A stretch of DNA of 64,000 nt from an uncultured Clostridia bacterium (GCA_944381185.1 CALWKE010000001.1:186001-250000); one strand, 5' to 3'; positions 44,231 through 54,029 are shown, counted from the first letter of the stretch. Numbers and translations are program-made. Notes: a model not told the origin generated them from the letters alone.

Positions 44231-45611
44231 AATATTCACAATTATTTGGCGTTCGTGGAAATAGTTCAACATCACGAATATTGCTCATGCCAGTTACATA
44301 CATAACAAGCCTTTCAAAGCCAATGCCAAAACCTGAATGCTCAACACTGCCATATTTTCGAAGATTCAAATACCACCAATAGTCTTTTTCTTTAAGCCCA
44401 AGTTCATTCATTCGAGTGATGAGTTTGTTATAATCTGTTTCTCTTTGGCTTCCACCAGTAAGTTCTCCAATTCCCGGAACAAGGCAGTCAACTGCAGAAA
44501 CCGTTTTGCCACCTTCATCTTGCTTCATATAAAACGCTTTGATTTCCTTTGGATAATTGGTCACAAACACAGGCCTTTTGAACACAACTTCGCTTAAATA
44601 TTTTTCATGTTCTGTTTGAATGTCTGTTCCCCACTTAACCTTAAATTCAAAATTATCATTATTCTTTTCTAACTCTTTGATTGCATCGGTATATGTTATT
44701 CTTCCAAACTTTGAATTTGCAACTAGTTTTAATCTTTCAATCAAGTCATTATCAATATTTTTGTTGCAAAATTCAAGTTCATCGCTACATTTTTCAAGAA
44801 GATGGTTGATAACATATTTAATCATTTTTTCTTCAAAATCCATAAGCCCGTTAAGGTCACAGAATGCAATTTCAGGTTCCATCATCCAAAACTCGTTTGC
44901 ATGCCTTGTAGTGTTGCTGTTTTCTGCTCTGAATGTTGGACCAAATGTGTAAATTTTGCCAAAGGCAAGTGCAAAGGCCTCGCCTTCAAGTTGCCCCGTT
45001 GGGGTTAAAAATACTTTGCCACCAAAAAGTTCATCTTCTGGCTTTAGGGTTGAATTTGGAGCATAAATATCCTGCGTTGAAACTTTAAAAAGTTCACTTC
45101 CACCCTCACAATCTGACTTTGTTAAAATTGGGGTATGAACATAAATAAAGCCTTCTTCATTCATAAACTTATGAATAGCATAAGCACATTCACTTCTGAT
45201 TCTAAACACTGCACTATAGGTGTTTGTTCGTGGACGAAGATATGCTTGCTCACGCAAAAATTCAAGGGTCATCTTCTTTTTTTGAAGTGGATATTCACTG
45301 TCTGTTGCCGATAAAACTTCAACCGACTTTGCCTGAATTTCAAATGGTTGCCTTGCATCTGGAGTTAAAATAAAAGTCCCTTCACACACAATGCTTGAAC
45401 CTGTGTTTAGTTTTGAAATTTCATCATAGTTATTAAGTTTTTCAGCCTCAATAACAATTTGAACACCTTTAAAAGAACTTCCGTCATTAAGGTCAAGAAA
45501 ACCAAAGGCTTTACCACCGCGAGCACTTTTAACCCAACCCGCAACCTTAATAACTTTGTTTTCATATTCATTAGGATTTTTATATAATTTAACAATATCT
45601 AATTTTTCCAT
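44229..45611 (-). CDS. asnS: Asparaginyl-tRNA synthetase
   Basis: 460 residues from the ATG at 45611 with AGGTG 7 nt upstream. The N-terminal OB-fold (VAGWVKSARGGKAFGFLDL) that reads the anticodon is present, so this is a true AsnRS and not the shorter asparagine synthetase AsnA-like form. The class II core has motif 2 FRAENSNTTRHANEFWMMEPE near 235 and motif 3 GFGIGFERLVMY near 437. TTGTAA-16-TATAAT lies upstream. Its presence bears on the Asn-rich gatCAB leader. Confidence 0.95.
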   Translation of the reverse strand: MEKLDIVKLYKNPNEYENKVIKVAGWVKSARGGKAFGFLDLNDGSSFKGVQIVIEAEKLNNYDEISKLNTGSSIVCEGTFILTPDARQPFEIQAKSVEVLSATDSEYPLQKKKMTLEFLREQAYLRPRTNTYSAVFRIRSECAYAIHKFMNEEGFIYVHTPILTKSDCEGGSELFKVSTQDIYAPNSTLKPEDELFGGKVFLTPTGQLEGEAFALAFGKIYTFGPTFRAENSNTTRHANEFWMMEPEIAFCDLNGLMDFEEKMIKYVINHLLEKCSDELEFCNKNIDNDLIERLKLVANSKFGRITYTDAIKELEKNNDNFEFKVKWGTDIQTEHEKYLSEVVFKRPVFVTNYPKEIKAFYMKQDEGGKTVSAVDCLVPGIGELTGGSQRETDYNKLITRMNELGLKEKDYWWYLNLRKYGSVEHSGFGIGFERLVMYVTGMSNIRDVELFPRTPNNCEY

Positions 45612-45670
45612 ACTTTTCACCTATCATTTATTATAATTACCAAAAAAGATTTTACAACAAAATAATAAAA

Positions 45671-45696
45671 AAAACCACAAATTATTGTGGTTTTTT
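45671..45696 (-). terminator. Terminator after the C1 peptidase gene
   Basis: A-run CCACAA, loop ATTA, TTGTGG T-run. Confidence 0.8.
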
Positions 45697-45697
45697 A

Positions 45698-48600
45698 TTA
45701 TGAAACTTTATTTTTTCGTTGTTTTCTTGTGACAATCAGATATGCTGCAACAAAAACAACCACAACAACAACTGCAATAATTATCCATGCATAATTTGTT
45801 ACTCTAACAGTTATATAAAGGTCCATTCCCTTATTTTCAAGGCTTTCACTATACAAATATCCATCTAAAAAGCCCTTTGGATAGATGTCATTATTCAAAC
45901 CTTTTGGGTCTTCTCCGTCATTGACAATTTCTTCATGTATTAAATTTCCGTCTGTGTCTAAATAATAAACATAATAGTAACCAGTAAGCGTGTAAATTGC
46001 GTCGTTAAAATATGCTTGATAGTTTGGATTATTGCACTTGCCAGTAATTGTGTATCTTCCACTTTTTTTAGAAGTTAACCCATCACTAATAACTTCAAGT
46101 TTAATGTCGTCATTATTATAGATTGTTCCATTAATTGTATATTTAACTTCTTCTCTATAAAGTGGGTCTGTTTGAAGCCTATCTGTGACATCTTCAAATG
46201 TTATTGTGATAGTTGCGGGATTTATTTTTATTGTTGTATAAGCACCTGCATCAACCTTATAGTTACTATTAGAAATGCCACTAACAGTTACTTTATATTC
46301 GCCCACATCTTTTTGCCCGTCACCTGCAAGCACAAGGTCAACACTGTCACCCGGCACAACGCCATCAAGTTCATATTTTGCATACTGCAATTCACCATTA
46401 TAGGTAACATTAATATTTTTCCAGTCTACTGTTAAAAGTTTTTGTTCAATATATAAAACTCCAAACAATTCTTCGTCAAAGGCATAGTTATCATTGCTTA
46501 TTGATGAAATGTAATATCTGTAACTGCCATAATCTGTTTTAGGTGTGTCTGAAAGTGTGTAGGTAAAATCACTTAAATCTTCAGCATAAACACCCAAGAA
46601 TGTTATTGCTTCAAGTTCTTTTGGGTCATAAGGTTCACCACAATAAACCTGTTTTAAAGCCTGATTATCAAATGCAAAATCAACCATTTTTTTATTCACA
46701 ACAAACTCTTTCTGGCTTGTTGCAGTTAAATTTAAACTATGACTTATAACAACAGCTGTAACAACTTCAACATTGTAATCCCCCGCCTCAAGTTCAGGAA
46801 AATCAAAATTTAAAACAACATCTTGTGTTCCTGTGTTTAAAGTTGCCCCACCAACTTCTTCACCATTAACATAAAGATAATATCTTAAAGTGTAGTTTCT
46901 TCCCGAACCAGCAAGATTTGGAAGCACCGTGAAGTTATAATTAAGTTTAACACTGTCGCCATAAATTATATTTTCTTCAATATCTTTTTCTAACCCGTCA
47001 TAATCAGTTACTGACAAAATGTTGACATCTGTTTTGAAGTATTCAAGATCATTTCTTTCAAACAGAGCATATAAAACAAGGTCGCCAACATTTGAAGCCG
47101 AAATATTAAAAATCTGATTTTCAAAATTTTCGTCTAAATACCAACCCAAAAAACTATAGCCTGATTTTGAAGGGTCTGCTAATTTAATCTGTGTCATTCC
47201 ACTTTCAAGTGAATAGTTTGGATATTTTGAAACATTAAATTCTGAATTCTTTCCACCATCAAGCACATATTCAATTGAATTGGTCAAATTTGTGCTCGCT
47301 GTTCCATAACCACCAACAAATATATTAACAAAATAACTCTGTGTGACTGAACTGTTTGTTACTGACCTAACATTTATTATAAATTCTATGCGTTTTCCGA
47401 CATAATCACTCAACCCATCAAGCACAATTGTATATTTGTTTGTTATTGTGTTTGAAAAAATTTGAAAGTTTTTAGATAATGAAGTTTTAACAACATCACC
47501 ACCAATTGTTTCATAAACAAATTGCCTTGATGTTGAAATAAACAAACCTGTTGCATAATTTTTATTCAAATTTGTTAAAAAGAAATCTAATGTATAGCTT
47601 CCGCTTCCAAAAATATAAAAGGTCATATTGTTTTGTGATGAAGCCATTCCATTAAAAAGTGCATAACTGTCAATCGTATCTAAAACATCATCTTTTGTAA
47701 GCTTAAAATAAGCAACTTCTGTTCCAGTGAAAATTGAAATGTTTTTAACTGAAATCAAATTAACATCTTCATAAATTTTAATTAAATAAGTTCCACCAAC
47801 AAAATCAGGTGAAGTTTCACCATTTTGAATATAAATTTGCCTTAAATCATCATTATAATTGATAACAAATTTATCAGTAACATCTTCTGTTCCCTTGATT
47901 ATTGACACATAGATGCTTTTAAAATTATAGTCTTCACTAACCAAGTAAGTTAAATCTATATCTTCACCATAGTTAAAATAATTTTTAGTTACCTTGTCAC
48001 TTTTTAAAATGTTTTGTGAAAAGTCATTTGCGTTTGAAGAAACAAGACTCACCTTTTCATTATTATTATAAATATAGCCATAGGCATTGTCGTAAATATA
48101 GCCATAGTCAAAAGGAATATAAAATCTTGAATTATAAGACTCTTCCATTCCCCAACTATTGAGTGCAATAAAACCATAGTTATCATAGCCAATTATGCAA
48201 ACTGCATGATTTTCTTCAAAATATTTTCCATCTTCAGTGTTATGGTCGACCTTGTTAATATACATATAACCCGTATCTGAACGATAGATTGTTCCCGGTT
48301 CAATGCCAACAAAAATTCCGCCATAATCTTCGATATATTGTTTTAAAACATTTTCTTTTATTTGAAGTGAACTTGCTGTGTATGTGCTTGAATCAGCAAA
48401 CCTTATTGGGTTAACATTCATCATGATATCTTTTGTTGCAAATTCAGTTAAATATAAATAGTTTTGATAATTACTTTCATCAATATCAAAATACTTATCA
48501 TTTGAAAAATCATTTTCATAAACCAAACCATAATTTTTCACAACAACATTAAATCTTTCAAAATTTCCTGTTGAATTTATTGATTGATTTATGCCATTAA

Positions 48601-48967
48601 TGTATGCAAAATAAGCCACAGCAGTTTCTGAAAAATTGTAATATTCGCCTGTTTGTGCAATTAAAGTTGTTTCAAGTGATTTTAACCCTGCATAAGCCCA
48701 ACAAAGTTCAGAATTAGTTTGATTTTCAGTGTAAATTGGATAAATTTTTGAAATATCATAACTTGCCAAAATATCTGTTTGGTCTGAAACAAGTGGCAAA
48801 AGATATTCATCTGCATTAGCATAGGTTTCTGACGCACTAACACTTTTAAAATTATTTTTATTCAAAGAAAAATCTATGCCAAACACGACAGAAAATGCCA
48901 ACATTATAGCAACAAAAATCAAGCAGAAATTATTAAAAATCTTACTTCTATTTTTTAAATTTTTCAT
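45698..48967 (-). CDS. Surface-anchored papain-like (C1) peptidase with repeats
   Basis: 1089 residues. Signal peptide at about 13-45. C1 peptidase domain at about 60-310 with Cys in SELCWAYAG, His in ENHAVCIIGYD and Asn in IALNSWG. Then beta-rich modules, an InlB-type repeat (GYSFLGWYLDENF near 625), several MBG-like modules (about 790-1010), and a C-terminal membrane helix with a basic tail (AWIIIAVVVVVVFVAAYLIV, RKQRKNK). No LPxTG, so it is anchored by its C-terminal helix. Promoter TTGACA-17-TAAACT upstream. Target unknown; host or peer protein degradation is a guess. Confidence 0.88.
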   Translation of the reverse strand: MKNLKNRSKIFNNFCLIFVAIMLAFSVVFGIDFSLNKNNFKSVSASETYANADEYLLPLVSDQTDILASYDISKIYPIYTENQTNSELCWAYAGLKSLETTLIAQTGEYYNFSETAVAYFAYINGINQSINSTGNFERFNVVVKNYGLVYENDFSNDKYFDIDESNYQNYLYLTEFATKDIMMNVNPIRFADSSTYTASSLQIKENVLKQYIEDYGGIFVGIEPGTIYRSDTGYMYINKVDHNTEDGKYFEENHAVCIIGYDNYGFIALNSWGMEESYNSRFYIPFDYGYIYDNAYGYIYNNNEKVSLVSSNANDFSQNILKSDKVTKNYFNYGEDIDLTYLVSEDYNFKSIYVSIIKGTEDVTDKFVINYNDDLRQIYIQNGETSPDFVGGTYLIKIYEDVNLISVKNISIFTGTEVAYFKLTKDDVLDTIDSYALFNGMASSQNNMTFYIFGSGSYTLDFFLTNLNKNYATGLFISTSRQFVYETIGGDVVKTSLSKNFQIFSNTITNKYTIVLDGLSDYVGKRIEFIINVRSVTNSSVTQSYFVNIFVGGYGTASTNLTNSIEYVLDGGKNSEFNVSKYPNYSLESGMTQIKLADPSKSGYSFLGWYLDENFENQIFNISASNVGDLVLYALFERNDLEYFKTDVNILSVTDYDGLEKDIEENIIYGDSVKLNYNFTVLPNLAGSGRNYTLRYYLYVNGEEVGGATLNTGTQDVVLNFDFPELEAGDYNVEVVTAVVISHSLNLTATSQKEFVVNKKMVDFAFDNQALKQVYCGEPYDPKELEAITFLGVYAEDLSDFTYTLSDTPKTDYGSYRYYISSISNDNYAFDEELFGVLYIEQKLLTVDWKNINVTYNGELQYAKYELDGVVPGDSVDLVLAGDGQKDVGEYKVTVSGISNSNYKVDAGAYTTIKINPATITITFEDVTDRLQTDPLYREEVKYTINGTIYNNDDIKLEVISDGLTSKKSGRYTITGKCNNPNYQAYFNDAIYTLTGYYYVYYLDTDGNLIHEEIVNDGEDPKGLNNDIYPKGFLDGYLYSESLENKGMDLYITVRVTNYAWIIIAVVVVVVFVAAYLIVTRKQRKNKVS

Positions 48968-48985
48968 AATCTTACCTTATTTTCA

Positions 48986-49014
48986 AGTTTACATATTTTG
49001 CTGATTTTTGTCAA
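48986..49014 (-). promoter_or_regulatory. Promoter of the C1 peptidase gene
   Basis: TTGACA (49009-49014), 17 bp, TAAACT (48986-48991), then a short leader with AAGGTAAG. Confidence 0.65.
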
Positions 49015-49139
49015 ACTTAAAAATACTATATATTATATTAGTTTGTTATTTTAATATTTAAAAATTCGTAAGATTGTTGCTAATTTAATTTACAAAAATA
49101 TCAAAAAATTTTATTATAGTATTAATCAAAGGAGTATGA

Positions 49140-50888
49140 ATGTCTTATATAACACTAAAATGTAAAAATTGTGGTGCATCAATGTCTATTGACTTTAATG
49201 CAAAAACAGTCACCTGCTTGCATTGTGGAAGCACTTTTTTGTTGTCTGAACTTTTTGATGAAAAAGATGTTGGCATGATTAAAGACTTTACTCCCGAAGA
49301 CCTTGAAAAAAAAGCCAACTTTACCGAGGCAATTAAAAAAGGTGAAGTCAGCCTTTATCAAGGTGATTTTGAAAGAGCGGAACAATATTTTAAAAAGGCC
49401 ATTGAAATTGATGAAGATAACTATAAAGGCTATTTTGGAGTAATTAAAGCAAAAACACATAATTTTAATATTTTGCCTGAAACTGACGACTATGTTGAAT
49501 ATTCTAAAATAACTCTTAATTTAGTTGATAAAGATGATGAAATTCATATTAAAAGCGAACTTCAAAAACTTGAACTGTTAAAACGCGAGAAAAAAGAACT
49601 TCAAAAACTTGAAGAAGAAAAAGAAGTTGAACGAGAAAAACAAGAAAAGAAAAAACAAAAATCTGAAAACTTTTTAACAAAACTTATCTGTGTGCTTATT
49701 GTTGCAATCGCTGCTATTGTTCTTTTAATAATCTATCTTTCTGGTCCTTTTGATAAAGGAAACCCTTCTCAATCGGCTGATACCTATGAAATAAATAACA
49801 TTGAAGATTTTAATTATTTTCTAGAAAATTTATATACCGAAGATTTAATTTCGTCAGAAGTGGTTTTAAACACTTGCATTGATTTAAGCGGAAGCACTAA
49901 TGAAGAATTTTCACCTATTGGAACCTTTGACAAACCATTCACGGGCAAATTTTATGGCAATGGTCACACAATTAAAAACTTTACTTTAATAAGTTTAAGT
50001 TCTAATAATGAAGTTTATTCAGGATTTTTTGGATATGTTAAAGGTGCCGAAATTTATGGTATTAAACTTGAAAATGTAACATCTAATTCTTCTCAATCAA
50101 ATGAATATAATCATAATTATTTTGGCTTTATTGCTTCATATGCTGAAGGGTCAAAAATTGCAAATTGTGCAGTTGAAAAAACATGCACTGCCTCATTAAC
50201 AAAAGCAAATTCTGGCTCATTTTCAGTTGGTGGAATTGTTGGAAAAGCCGTAAATTCAAATATTAGTTTTTGTTCTTCATTATCAAATATAACAGCGTCA
50301 TACACAAATGTTAAATATGTTTCAGGTTTTAACTCACTTCGCTACTACATGGGTGGAATTGCTGGTGAAGCAATAACAACAAAATTGCCAAACGAAGTTA
50401 ACGAAGAAAAAATAAATATAACAAAATTTTCAAATTGCTATTTTTCGGGCAATTTAAATTCAAATATCACTTCAACAACTAATGACAGGTTAACAGTTTA
50501 CACCGCTGGAATTGTTGCCTATGTTAACTATCAATTAAATGAATTTTCTTTAAATTACTGTTTTGTCAATTCAACAATAACAAGCAATGTAAATGCACCA
50601 AATGTTGAACAAGCAACTGCTGGAATTGTTGCACACGGCGCAACTAGTAATGAACTTTCTCAAAATTGTGCACTATATGAAGAAAATAAATTTATTCAAA
50701 ATTCTGTAAATTTAAGTTATTTAAATTTAAGTGATATCAGTTTTAGTCAAAATTCAATTAGTTATAAATATAGTGAAAATGAATTAATAAATTCAATAAA
50801 AACCATTCTTGATAACACAAATTGGTCTTTTGATAATCCACTATTACCAGTGCAGAATATATTTATAACCCACACAGACAAAAAATAA
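49140..50888 (+). CDS. Zinc-ribbon / TPR / GLUG membrane protein
   Basis: 582 residues. An N-terminal zinc ribbon (CKNCGAS ... CLHCGST, residues 8-32) is followed by a TPR-like helix pair (ADFTE, DFERAEQYFKKAIEID, about 70-100), a Lys/Glu coiled coil (about 140-178) and one membrane helix (about 181-204). The outside portion carries GLUG-type repeats (KFYGNGHTIKNFTL, SGFFGYVKGAEIYGIKLENV and later copies). The order implies a cytoplasmic zinc-ribbon/TPR part joined to an extracellular adhesin-like part. AAAGGAG precedes the ATG. Confidence 0.8.
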   Translation: MSYITLKCKNCGASMSIDFNAKTVTCLHCGSTFLLSELFDEKDVGMIKDFTPEDLEKKANFTEAIKKGEVSLYQGDFERAEQYFKKAIEIDEDNYKGYFGVIKAKTHNFNILPETDDYVEYSKITLNLVDKDDEIHIKSELQKLELLKREKKELQKLEEEKEVEREKQEKKKQKSENFLTKLICVLIVAIAAIVLLIIYLSGPFDKGNPSQSADTYEINNIEDFNYFLENLYTEDLISSEVVLNTCIDLSGSTNEEFSPIGTFDKPFTGKFYGNGHTIKNFTLISLSSNNEVYSGFFGYVKGAEIYGIKLENVTSNSSQSNEYNHNYFGFIASYAEGSKIANCAVEKTCTASLTKANSGSFSVGGIVGKAVNSNISFCSSLSNITASYTNVKYVSGFNSLRYYMGGIAGEAITTKLPNEVNEEKINITKFSNCYFSGNLNSNITSTTNDRLTVYTAGIVAYVNYQLNEFSLNYCFVNSTITSNVNAPNVEQATAGIVAHGATSNELSQNCALYEENKFIQNSVNLSYLNLSDISFSQNSISYKYSENELINSIKTILDNTNWSFDNPLLPVQNIFITHTDKK

Positions 50889-50911
50889 AATCGCCAGTCA
50901 TGGCGATTTTT
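50887..50911. terminator. Bidirectional terminator
   Basis: AAAATCGCCA, loop GTCA, TGGCGATTTT between convergent genes. Confidence 0.88.
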
Positions 50912-50926
50912 ATTTTCTTTAAATTT

Positions 50927-51625
50927 TTATTTCTTTTTTTCTTTTGCTTTTTCTTTTTTACTCACAGAAGAATTTTTACTTTTGTTTTCAGGAATATATT
51001 TTGTGTTAAATCCCGGGTTTTCACTTGGTCTAAATTTATTTGGAAATTCAATATCAGTTTTTATGTCGTTCACAATCTTTTGAAGTTCATTAGTTATTTT
51101 ATATGGATTTTCAATATCCCAAAGCACAACTGCACCCGACGATGCAACAATGTAAATATCACCAACTTTCATCATTCTGTCAATTATGCCCACCTTAAGG
51201 TTTACTGACTGAATATCTGCATAATAAACATTTTTTATATCAACAAAAACGCCTGTTCTTATAATAATTCGTTTATTTGTAAAAGCATATTCAATATTTT
51301 TATATTGTGCCCAAGCCGTCACAACATTAGATATCCAAATCCAAACAGGAGTTAGGTGAAAAATAAAAAATATGACAATAAAAACCTCAAGAGCAACGGG
51401 AATATGTGAAAAAATATCTTGCGATATCATCATATAGATAAAAAATCCGTCAAGCAAAATCCAAATCAATGCAATTGGAAGCATTTGAAAAATTTTAGAT
51501 GCAATAAAAGCCGATTTTTTTGGTTTTGTTTTAAACAATAATTGTTCATCTTTTTCAATAAGGTCTTCTATTTTGTTATCATGCATGCCATTAAAATTAA
51601 AGTACTTTTCATTATATTTTGCCAA
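50927..51625 (-). CDS. Bacterial PH-domain membrane protein (YdbS type)
   Basis: 232 residues from a TTG start with GGAGG 8 nt upstream; no ATG lies near. Two membrane helices (about 48-70 and 78-102), a bPH2/DUF304 domain (YAFTNKRIIIRTGVFVDIKNVYYADIQSVNLK, about 130-165) and a Lys-rich tail. Function of the family is unknown. Confidence 0.82.
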   Translation of the reverse strand: MAKYNEKYFNFNGMHDNKIEDLIEKDEQLLFKTKPKKSAFIASKIFQMLPIALIWILLDGFFIYMMISQDIFSHIPVALEVFIVIFFIFHLTPVWIWISNVVTAWAQYKNIEYAFTNKRIIIRTGVFVDIKNVYYADIQSVNLKVGIIDRMMKVGDIYIVASSGAVVLWDIENPYKITNELQKIVNDIKTDIEFPNKFRPSENPGFNTKYIPENKSKNSSVSKKEKAKEKKK

Positions 51626-51740
51626 AACTTATACCTCCAAAATCTTTATATTTTTAGTTTATCATATTGTTTTTTATTTTTCAATGAAAATTTGTTTTTA
51701 AATTCATTATTATATGTTATACTTTTTTTAGGTTTTAATT

Positions 51741-52448
51741 ATGAACAAGGTTAAAGATTTTTTTCGTGAAATTCGTTGGTATGAATATGCATTTGTGGCG
51801 TTTGCCACTGCTATACTTATAATTTTCAGCATAATTTTTAAAATTAATGTGCTGTATTTTTTTAGCACATTCTTTGGAATTATTGCCGTTTCATTTTTAA
51901 GCAAAGGCAACATTGTTGGCATATTTATCAGTTTTATTCAAATTGCCTTTTAATCAACAATTTCATACATTAATGGGCTATATGGTGAAGTTATCAGCAA
52001 TGCTTGCATCACCCTACCACTTTATATTGCAAATGTGATAGCGTGGGCAAAAAACCTGCACTCAAAAACAGGTGAAGTAAAAATTACCCCAACAGTAAGT
52101 GTTAAAGAAATCATACTTGCGATTTTTGCTGCTACTATTATTTCAGTTGGAATGTATTATTTGCTTGATGTTTTTAACACTAACGCACTTTTGTTTAGCA
52201 CATTAACCTTTGCTCTTAACCTTTTGGGCGTTTACTTTTTAATAAGGAGAAATTCAATAAATTTTTTGTTTTATGTTTTAAGTAACATAACGGGAATTAT
52301 TATGTGGATAACAATATTTAATGAAACAAAAGATTATTCTATTATTGCTACTTTTATAAATTTATCTGTCTTTTTAATTTTAAACATCTATGGAATTTTT
52401 AATTGGAAAAAACTTAAAAATAATCAAAAAAAGTCATCAACAAACTGA
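51741..52448 (+). pseudogene. pnuC: PnuC-like nicotinamide riboside transporter with in-frame stop
   Basis: The frame opened at 51741 reads a membrane protein for 70 aa, meets TAA at 51951-51953 and continues in the same frame without other stops to 52448, about 235 codons in all. Directly after the stop comes SYINGLYGEVISN, a segment typical of PnuC, which imports nicotinamide riboside for NAD synthesis. A Tyr codon (TAT/TAC) is the likely ancestral codon. Multiple membrane helices run throughout. Either a nonsense pseudogene or a base error; TAA is an ordinary stop in other genes here. Confidence 0.72.
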
Positions 52449-52457
52449 TGACTTTTT
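52428..52457. terminator. Bidirectional terminator
   Basis: AAAAAGTCATCA, loop ACAAAC, TGATGACTTTTT, partly inside the pnuC 3' end. Confidence 0.85.
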
Positions 52458-52923
52458 AATTTTCTCGAACAACCTTTGAATATAAAAGATTAAAATTTTC
52501 ATCATACACAAAACTTCCAACAAAACTATGACCTTCTAAAATGTTATTCATCCAAAATTTATCATCTGCAAACATTTTGTCATAAGGAATTTGGTCAAGC
52601 GAAAACCAAACAGGCTTCATTTCATCACTTTCAACAGGCTCACCCAAATAGTCATAAGCGGTGTAAATGTTCATGAAAACTTTTGTTCTTTCACCTTTAA
52701 CAAACTCATCAAAAACAAGCAAACCATGCTTCACATAATTTGTTGGAGTGACTCCTATTTCTTCTTTTGTTTCACGAATCATAGCCTCTTCAATGCTTTC
52801 ATTCTCTTCAACCTTTCCACCTACCCCATTGAATAGACCTTTGCCAAAACCTCGCTTCTTTTCAGCAAGTAAAATTTTTCCGTCTTTAATTATATGAAGA
52901 AGTGTTGTGTAAAGTTCTTTCAT
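52456..52923 (-). CDS. Nudix hydrolase, 8-oxo-dGTPase-like
   Basis: 155 residues from the ATG at 52923 (TTGGAG upstream). Complete Nudix box: GGKVEENESIEEAMIRETKEEIG fits G-x5-E-x7-R-E-x2-E-E-x-G (about residues 38-60). The GKGLFNGVGGKVE and FDEFVKGE segments resemble MTH1/YtkD-type 8-oxo-dGTP cleaners. Substrate inferred. Confidence 0.85.
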   Translation of the reverse strand: MKELYTTLLHIIKDGKILLAEKKRGFGKGLFNGVGGKVEENESIEEAMIRETKEEIGVTPTNYVKHGLLVFDEFVKGERTKVFMNIYTAYDYLGEPVESDEMKPVWFSLDQIPYDKMFADDKFWMNNILEGHSFVGSFVYDENFNLLYSKVVREN

Positions 52924-53078
52924 AAAGTTCTCCAAAATATTTATATTCACAATATATCACAAAAAATTAAAAACGCCAACTACAAAAATTTGAAAATTTA
53001 TATAATAAACTTTACAAAAAACACTTGATTTTTACTTAAAAGTTTAGTATATTATTGCTTGTTACAACTAAATCTTAT

Positions 53079-53166
53079 GGAAGAATGGCAGAGCGGTCTA
53101 ATGCAGCGGTCTTGAAAACCGTCGTGGTGAAAGCCACCTGGGGTTCGAATCCCTATTCTTCCGCCA
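53079..53166 (+). tRNA. tRNA-Ser (UGA)
   Basis: Acceptor GGAAGAA pairs with TTCTTCC, CCA is encoded, and the T-arm is GGGGTTCGAATCCC. The anticodon loop CTTGAAA in a GCGGT/ACCGT stem gives anticodon TGA. The long variable arm (CGTGGTGAAAGCCACC) is typical of tRNA-Ser. It starts a gene-poor stretch with remnants, consistent with its use as an integration site, though no att repeat was found. Confidence 0.96.
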
Positions 53167-53170
53167 AGTG

Positions 53171-53201
53171 AAACTGATAAGAACACCTTATCAGTTTTTT
53201 T
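53171..53201 (+). terminator. Terminator after tRNA-Ser
   Basis: AAACTGATAAG, loop AACAC, CTTATCAGTTT with further T. Confidence 0.9.
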
Positions 53202-53204
53202 GTT

Positions 53205-53318
53205 TTAAAGCATTTTTACTATTTCATCCTTATATCTCTTTGCCTTTTGAGTGTCTTTTGTAGCATAGTTTTCGTAGGAGTAAACGGAAGTAAATATGCT
53301 TAAACAATTTAATAACAT
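53205..53318 (-). pseudogene. Possible gene remnant, 37 codons
   Basis: The minus strand reads a short frame ending in YENYATKDTQKAKRYKDEIV and a stop at 53205. The tail looks like genuine protein, but the frame lacks a ribosome binding site and a proper N-terminus. I cannot name a parent family. The remaining part of the 407-bp gap 53167-53573 holds two hairpins and an inverted repeat, nothing else. Confidence 0.3.
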
Positions 53319-53419
53319 AATAAATCTATTTCATAAGACTAGGTTTTTAACCTGGTCTTTTTTTTATTGCAATCAAGAAATTATAATACAATATTTTCTT
53401 CTTTTTCGTTGACTCCTAC
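53274..53419. repeat. Imperfect inverted repeat, 146-bp span
   Basis: GTAGGAGTAAACGGAAG (53274-53290) recurs inverted at 53401-53419 as CTTTTTCGTTGACTCCTAC (14 of 17 positions alike with small gaps). It could mark the ends of a tiny decayed element. Confidence 0.35.
53335..53365 (+). terminator. Hairpin with T-run
   Basis: AAGACTAGGTT, loop TTT, AACCTGGTCTT (one wobble) and T8; no clear plus-strand gene precedes it. Confidence 0.55.
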
Positions 53420-53500
53420 TAAAAAATTAAAAGTAAAACAACCTTCTTACCAAACAATGCAAGTAAAATTAAATTAAAAAATTTAATGTTTAATATAAAG

Positions 53501-53537
53501 AAAAATGAGATTTCATCAATTGATGTAATCTCATTTT
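53501..53537. terminator. Terminator after the 151-aa gene
   Basis: A-run TGAGATT with nested CATCA/TGATG and AATCTCA T-run. Confidence 0.8.
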
Positions 53538-53573
53538 TTATATATCATTACAATAAAAATTTTTACTTCTTGA

Positions 53574-54029
53574 CTAATTACTTGGCAAAGACATTATATA
53601 AATTGCAATAAATAGATATGCAATAATGATAATAATAGTTAGAATTGTAAATATTATTCCAACCGCCTTTTGTCCTTTACTGCTTGACTTAATTACAAAT
53701 GGGTTCAAACATAGTGAAATAATTGAACAAATAACTCCCGGAATATAACTAATCCAACCTATTGATAAAATAAAAACAATGAATGTAACTGCTTTTTGCG
53801 CATCACTATTTGAACTATATGTCTGAAATAAAAAATATACAGTAACTGCCATAAAACACATTGAAAGAAAAAACGAAATTAACCCGCCAATCATAAGTCC
53901 AGTTTTTAATTCTTTAGGTTCATTTACATTTGTTACTTGCGTTATCACATTTTGGGTATTTTCTAAATTATTTTGATTTTTTATATCTTCTGCTTTTACA
54001 ACATTAATTTGATAATCTTTTTTAACCAT
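53574..54029 (-). CDS. Unknown protein with three membrane helices
   Basis: 151 residues. A polar N-terminus of about 42 residues is followed by hydrophobic segments at about 44-68, 82-108 and 122-146, resembling small DUF4190-like membrane proteins, but I do not claim the family. AAGGAG precedes the ATG. It lies divergent from the peptidase paralogue at 54140. Confidence 0.65.
   Translation of the reverse strand: MVKKDYQINVVKAEDIKNQNNLENTQNVITQVTNVNEPKELKTGLMIGGLISFFLSMCFMAVTVYFLFQTYSSNSDAQKAVTFIVFILSIGWISYIPGVICSIISLCLNPFVIKSSSKGQKAVGIIFTILTIIIIIAYLFIAIYIMSLPSN

Noticed and set aside
51951..51953. Stop-codon reassignment or programmed read-through at TAA in pnuC
   Set aside because: TAA ends many intact genes here and no stimulatory structure is evident; nonsense mutation or base error is simpler.
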